This document shows positions 62,711 to 64,000 of a stretch of 64,000 bases of DNA, in pieces (position 1 is the first letter of the stretch; each line of letters starts with the position of its first letter). Location of the stretch: assembly GCA_024362935.1 (NCBI GenBank), contig JANCRA010000031.1, positions 10,496,001 to 10,560,000 on the forward strand. Reading direction: 5' to 3'. The stretch is from Setophaga petechia (lineage: Eukaryota; Chordata; Aves; Passeriformes; Parulidae). The translations under genes were made by a program, and so were the position numbers. The notes under the pieces are model-generated. The model was not told the DNA's origin. It saw only the letters and a program-made list of their open reading frames with translations, and searched no databases.

Positions 62711-64000
62711 CACCAAAAAGCCATGGAGATACCAGAAGCATAATGACAACTCTAGCAGCATTAAATTCACTGTCTCTCTTTTCCAGTGCCACAGAACTTC
62801 CCATTCCACAGCAAGTCAATGTTGAGGGGCTGCTCAATGCTCGCAGGTGCCTTCACTGCACAGGACACACTCTGATCCTTCTGACAGGCTGTTTCTGCTG
62901 CATCCTTGGTCTGTGAAGGAAGGTGCTGATCATCTTCTCCTGTGGATGGAATCAAGGGGAACATCTCGGTTACCTAGTCTGGAGATTGGACAGACAGAGG
63001 TAGAAGGGACATGGATAATGCTCAAACCTGCCCTTCCAAAATTAACACTGATTAATTACATTGACATTCAACTAAAAAGGGGATTAATGGGTGTTTGACC
63101 AGACCTGTGAAGTACTACAATTTGCTGCTGAATACTTTTTTGTATCTCTCATCTTGCTTGGAACAATCCCTTTCCTCAGCTTCTCAACCAAACCCATAAA
63201 TGAGAGACTAACATGAAGTGTTATCCCACTAAATGGCAAAGTAGGTGTTCACATTCTTCTCTAGTACTAGGGCTCTGTTTTTGAAGGCAGAGAACTTAGC
63301 TAACCTTGCTATGTCCCAGCAAATACAGAGACTTTGTTTATTGTGTCATGAAAATGAACATTTTCGATGTTAAATAAACATTTATCCAAAGGTTCAGCGT
63401 GACTGCTTAAAACTTAAGTAAATCAATCACTGTAAGTTAACCTTTGCTCATGACAATGTTCTTTCTTTCTGAAAGCACTGTAACTATCAGATCTCACAGT
63501 TACATGTTTTTTCAATATGCCACAATCAGGAGAAATATTTAGTGGAGAAATCTGGCACAGCAAATGCTTTTCCACCCAGTGCTCTGTGGAGCTCAGCAAG
63601 TTTATGGGTTGCAGTGCTGTATCTTAAGGACATTAAAGATACAGTTTCAGCTACAATCCATCTGGAAAAATACCATGAATGTAAAACCACTGAGAGTTTA
63701 GAAGATGTTAATGTTCCCTGGTACATGCATATCAGTGCAGTTCAATTACACATTTACAAGCATGCTTTCTGTCTAAATTGGCTCTGTGGAACAGATCCTC
63801 ATATCACACTAAGGTGTTTGCATTACAAAGGCTTATTGTGATAGAGTTTAGCCGAAGGAGATGAGAATATGAAGACACAAGAAAACATTTTCAAGGAATT
63901 GAGGCTGTGGCAAACACTGGCTGCTCTCTGCTCTGGCAGAGCAAATATTTTTGTACCTGCAAATCTTGGTAAGATGGGTAAGCAGAAAAGTCACCCAGCT

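Larger units (their letters stand above)
58777..64000. other. Intergenic DNA, no gene recognised
   Basis: AT-rich tract holding an (AAAC)n microsatellite and the two copies of a 33-bp repeat. The 115-codon frame at 59850-60197 includes a possible acceptor/donor pair but no recognisable product. Nothing else is seen up to the window edge. Confidence 0.65.

Noticed and set aside
1..64000. A previously undescribed multi-gene system
   Set aside because: Only one gene is supported. The rest is intron, 3'UTR, intergenic DNA and transposon remains, with no CRISPR, operon or gene cluster.

Overview
This is vertebrate nuclear DNA, most likely from a bird and probably a passerine. The protein-coding content is the 3' half of one gene, NUAK1 (ARK5), an LKB1-activated AMPK-related serine/threonine kinase, on the + strand. 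The avian assignment rests on a typical chicken-repeat-1 (CR1) LINE 3' end with its ATTCTATG tail, on ERVL-type LTRs, and on sparse repeats in otherwise compact, AT-leaning DNA. The passerine assignment is an inference from the style of the LTRs.

Layout. 1-5806 is intron. Five coding exons follow at 5807-5958, 7265-7330, 14250-14369, 14660-14792 and 15871-17024, all with GT/AG borders and compatible phases. They encode 541 residues that correspond to residues 121-661 of the human protein; the first ~120 residues (glycine loop and catalytic lysine) lie upstream of the window. The 3'UTR runs from 17025 to about 19940 and ends at a clear AATAAA (19919-19924). The long intron 7331-14249 carries two LTRs, both antisense to the gene. 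The 3'UTR carries an old CR1 fragment and five perfect 8-mer miR-145-type seed matches.

19941-64000 is a gene-poor intergenic tract. I find no convincing second gene; the remaining ORFs are short, lack recognisable domains and look like chance. It holds an old L3/CR1-like LINE fragment (~30.15-30.37 kb), several blocks that read like conserved non-coding enhancer DNA (33.1, 39.6 and 48.5 kb; inference), a second antisense-oriented LTR of the same family as one in the NUAK1 intron (42.53-42.97 kb), a complete solo ERVL-like LTR of 1414 bp with perfect 13-bp inverted ends and a perfect 5-bp target duplication (50316-51729), a CR1 3' end (52.13-52.26 kb), and a collapsed ERVL LTR (58661-58776). 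There are also many simple repeats (G17, A28, an alternating TG/CG tract) and a 33-bp perfect direct repeat whose copies lie ~1 kb apart.

How it fits together: the window is a kinase gene end plus a downstream desert that probably holds regulatory DNA and is decorated by LTR insertions. I see no bacterial-style operon, CRISPR, tRNA or rRNA, and no undescribed multi-gene system. The most testable novelties are the miR-145-type seed cluster in the 3'UTR, the clean solo LTR, and the unexplained 33-bp duplicate.
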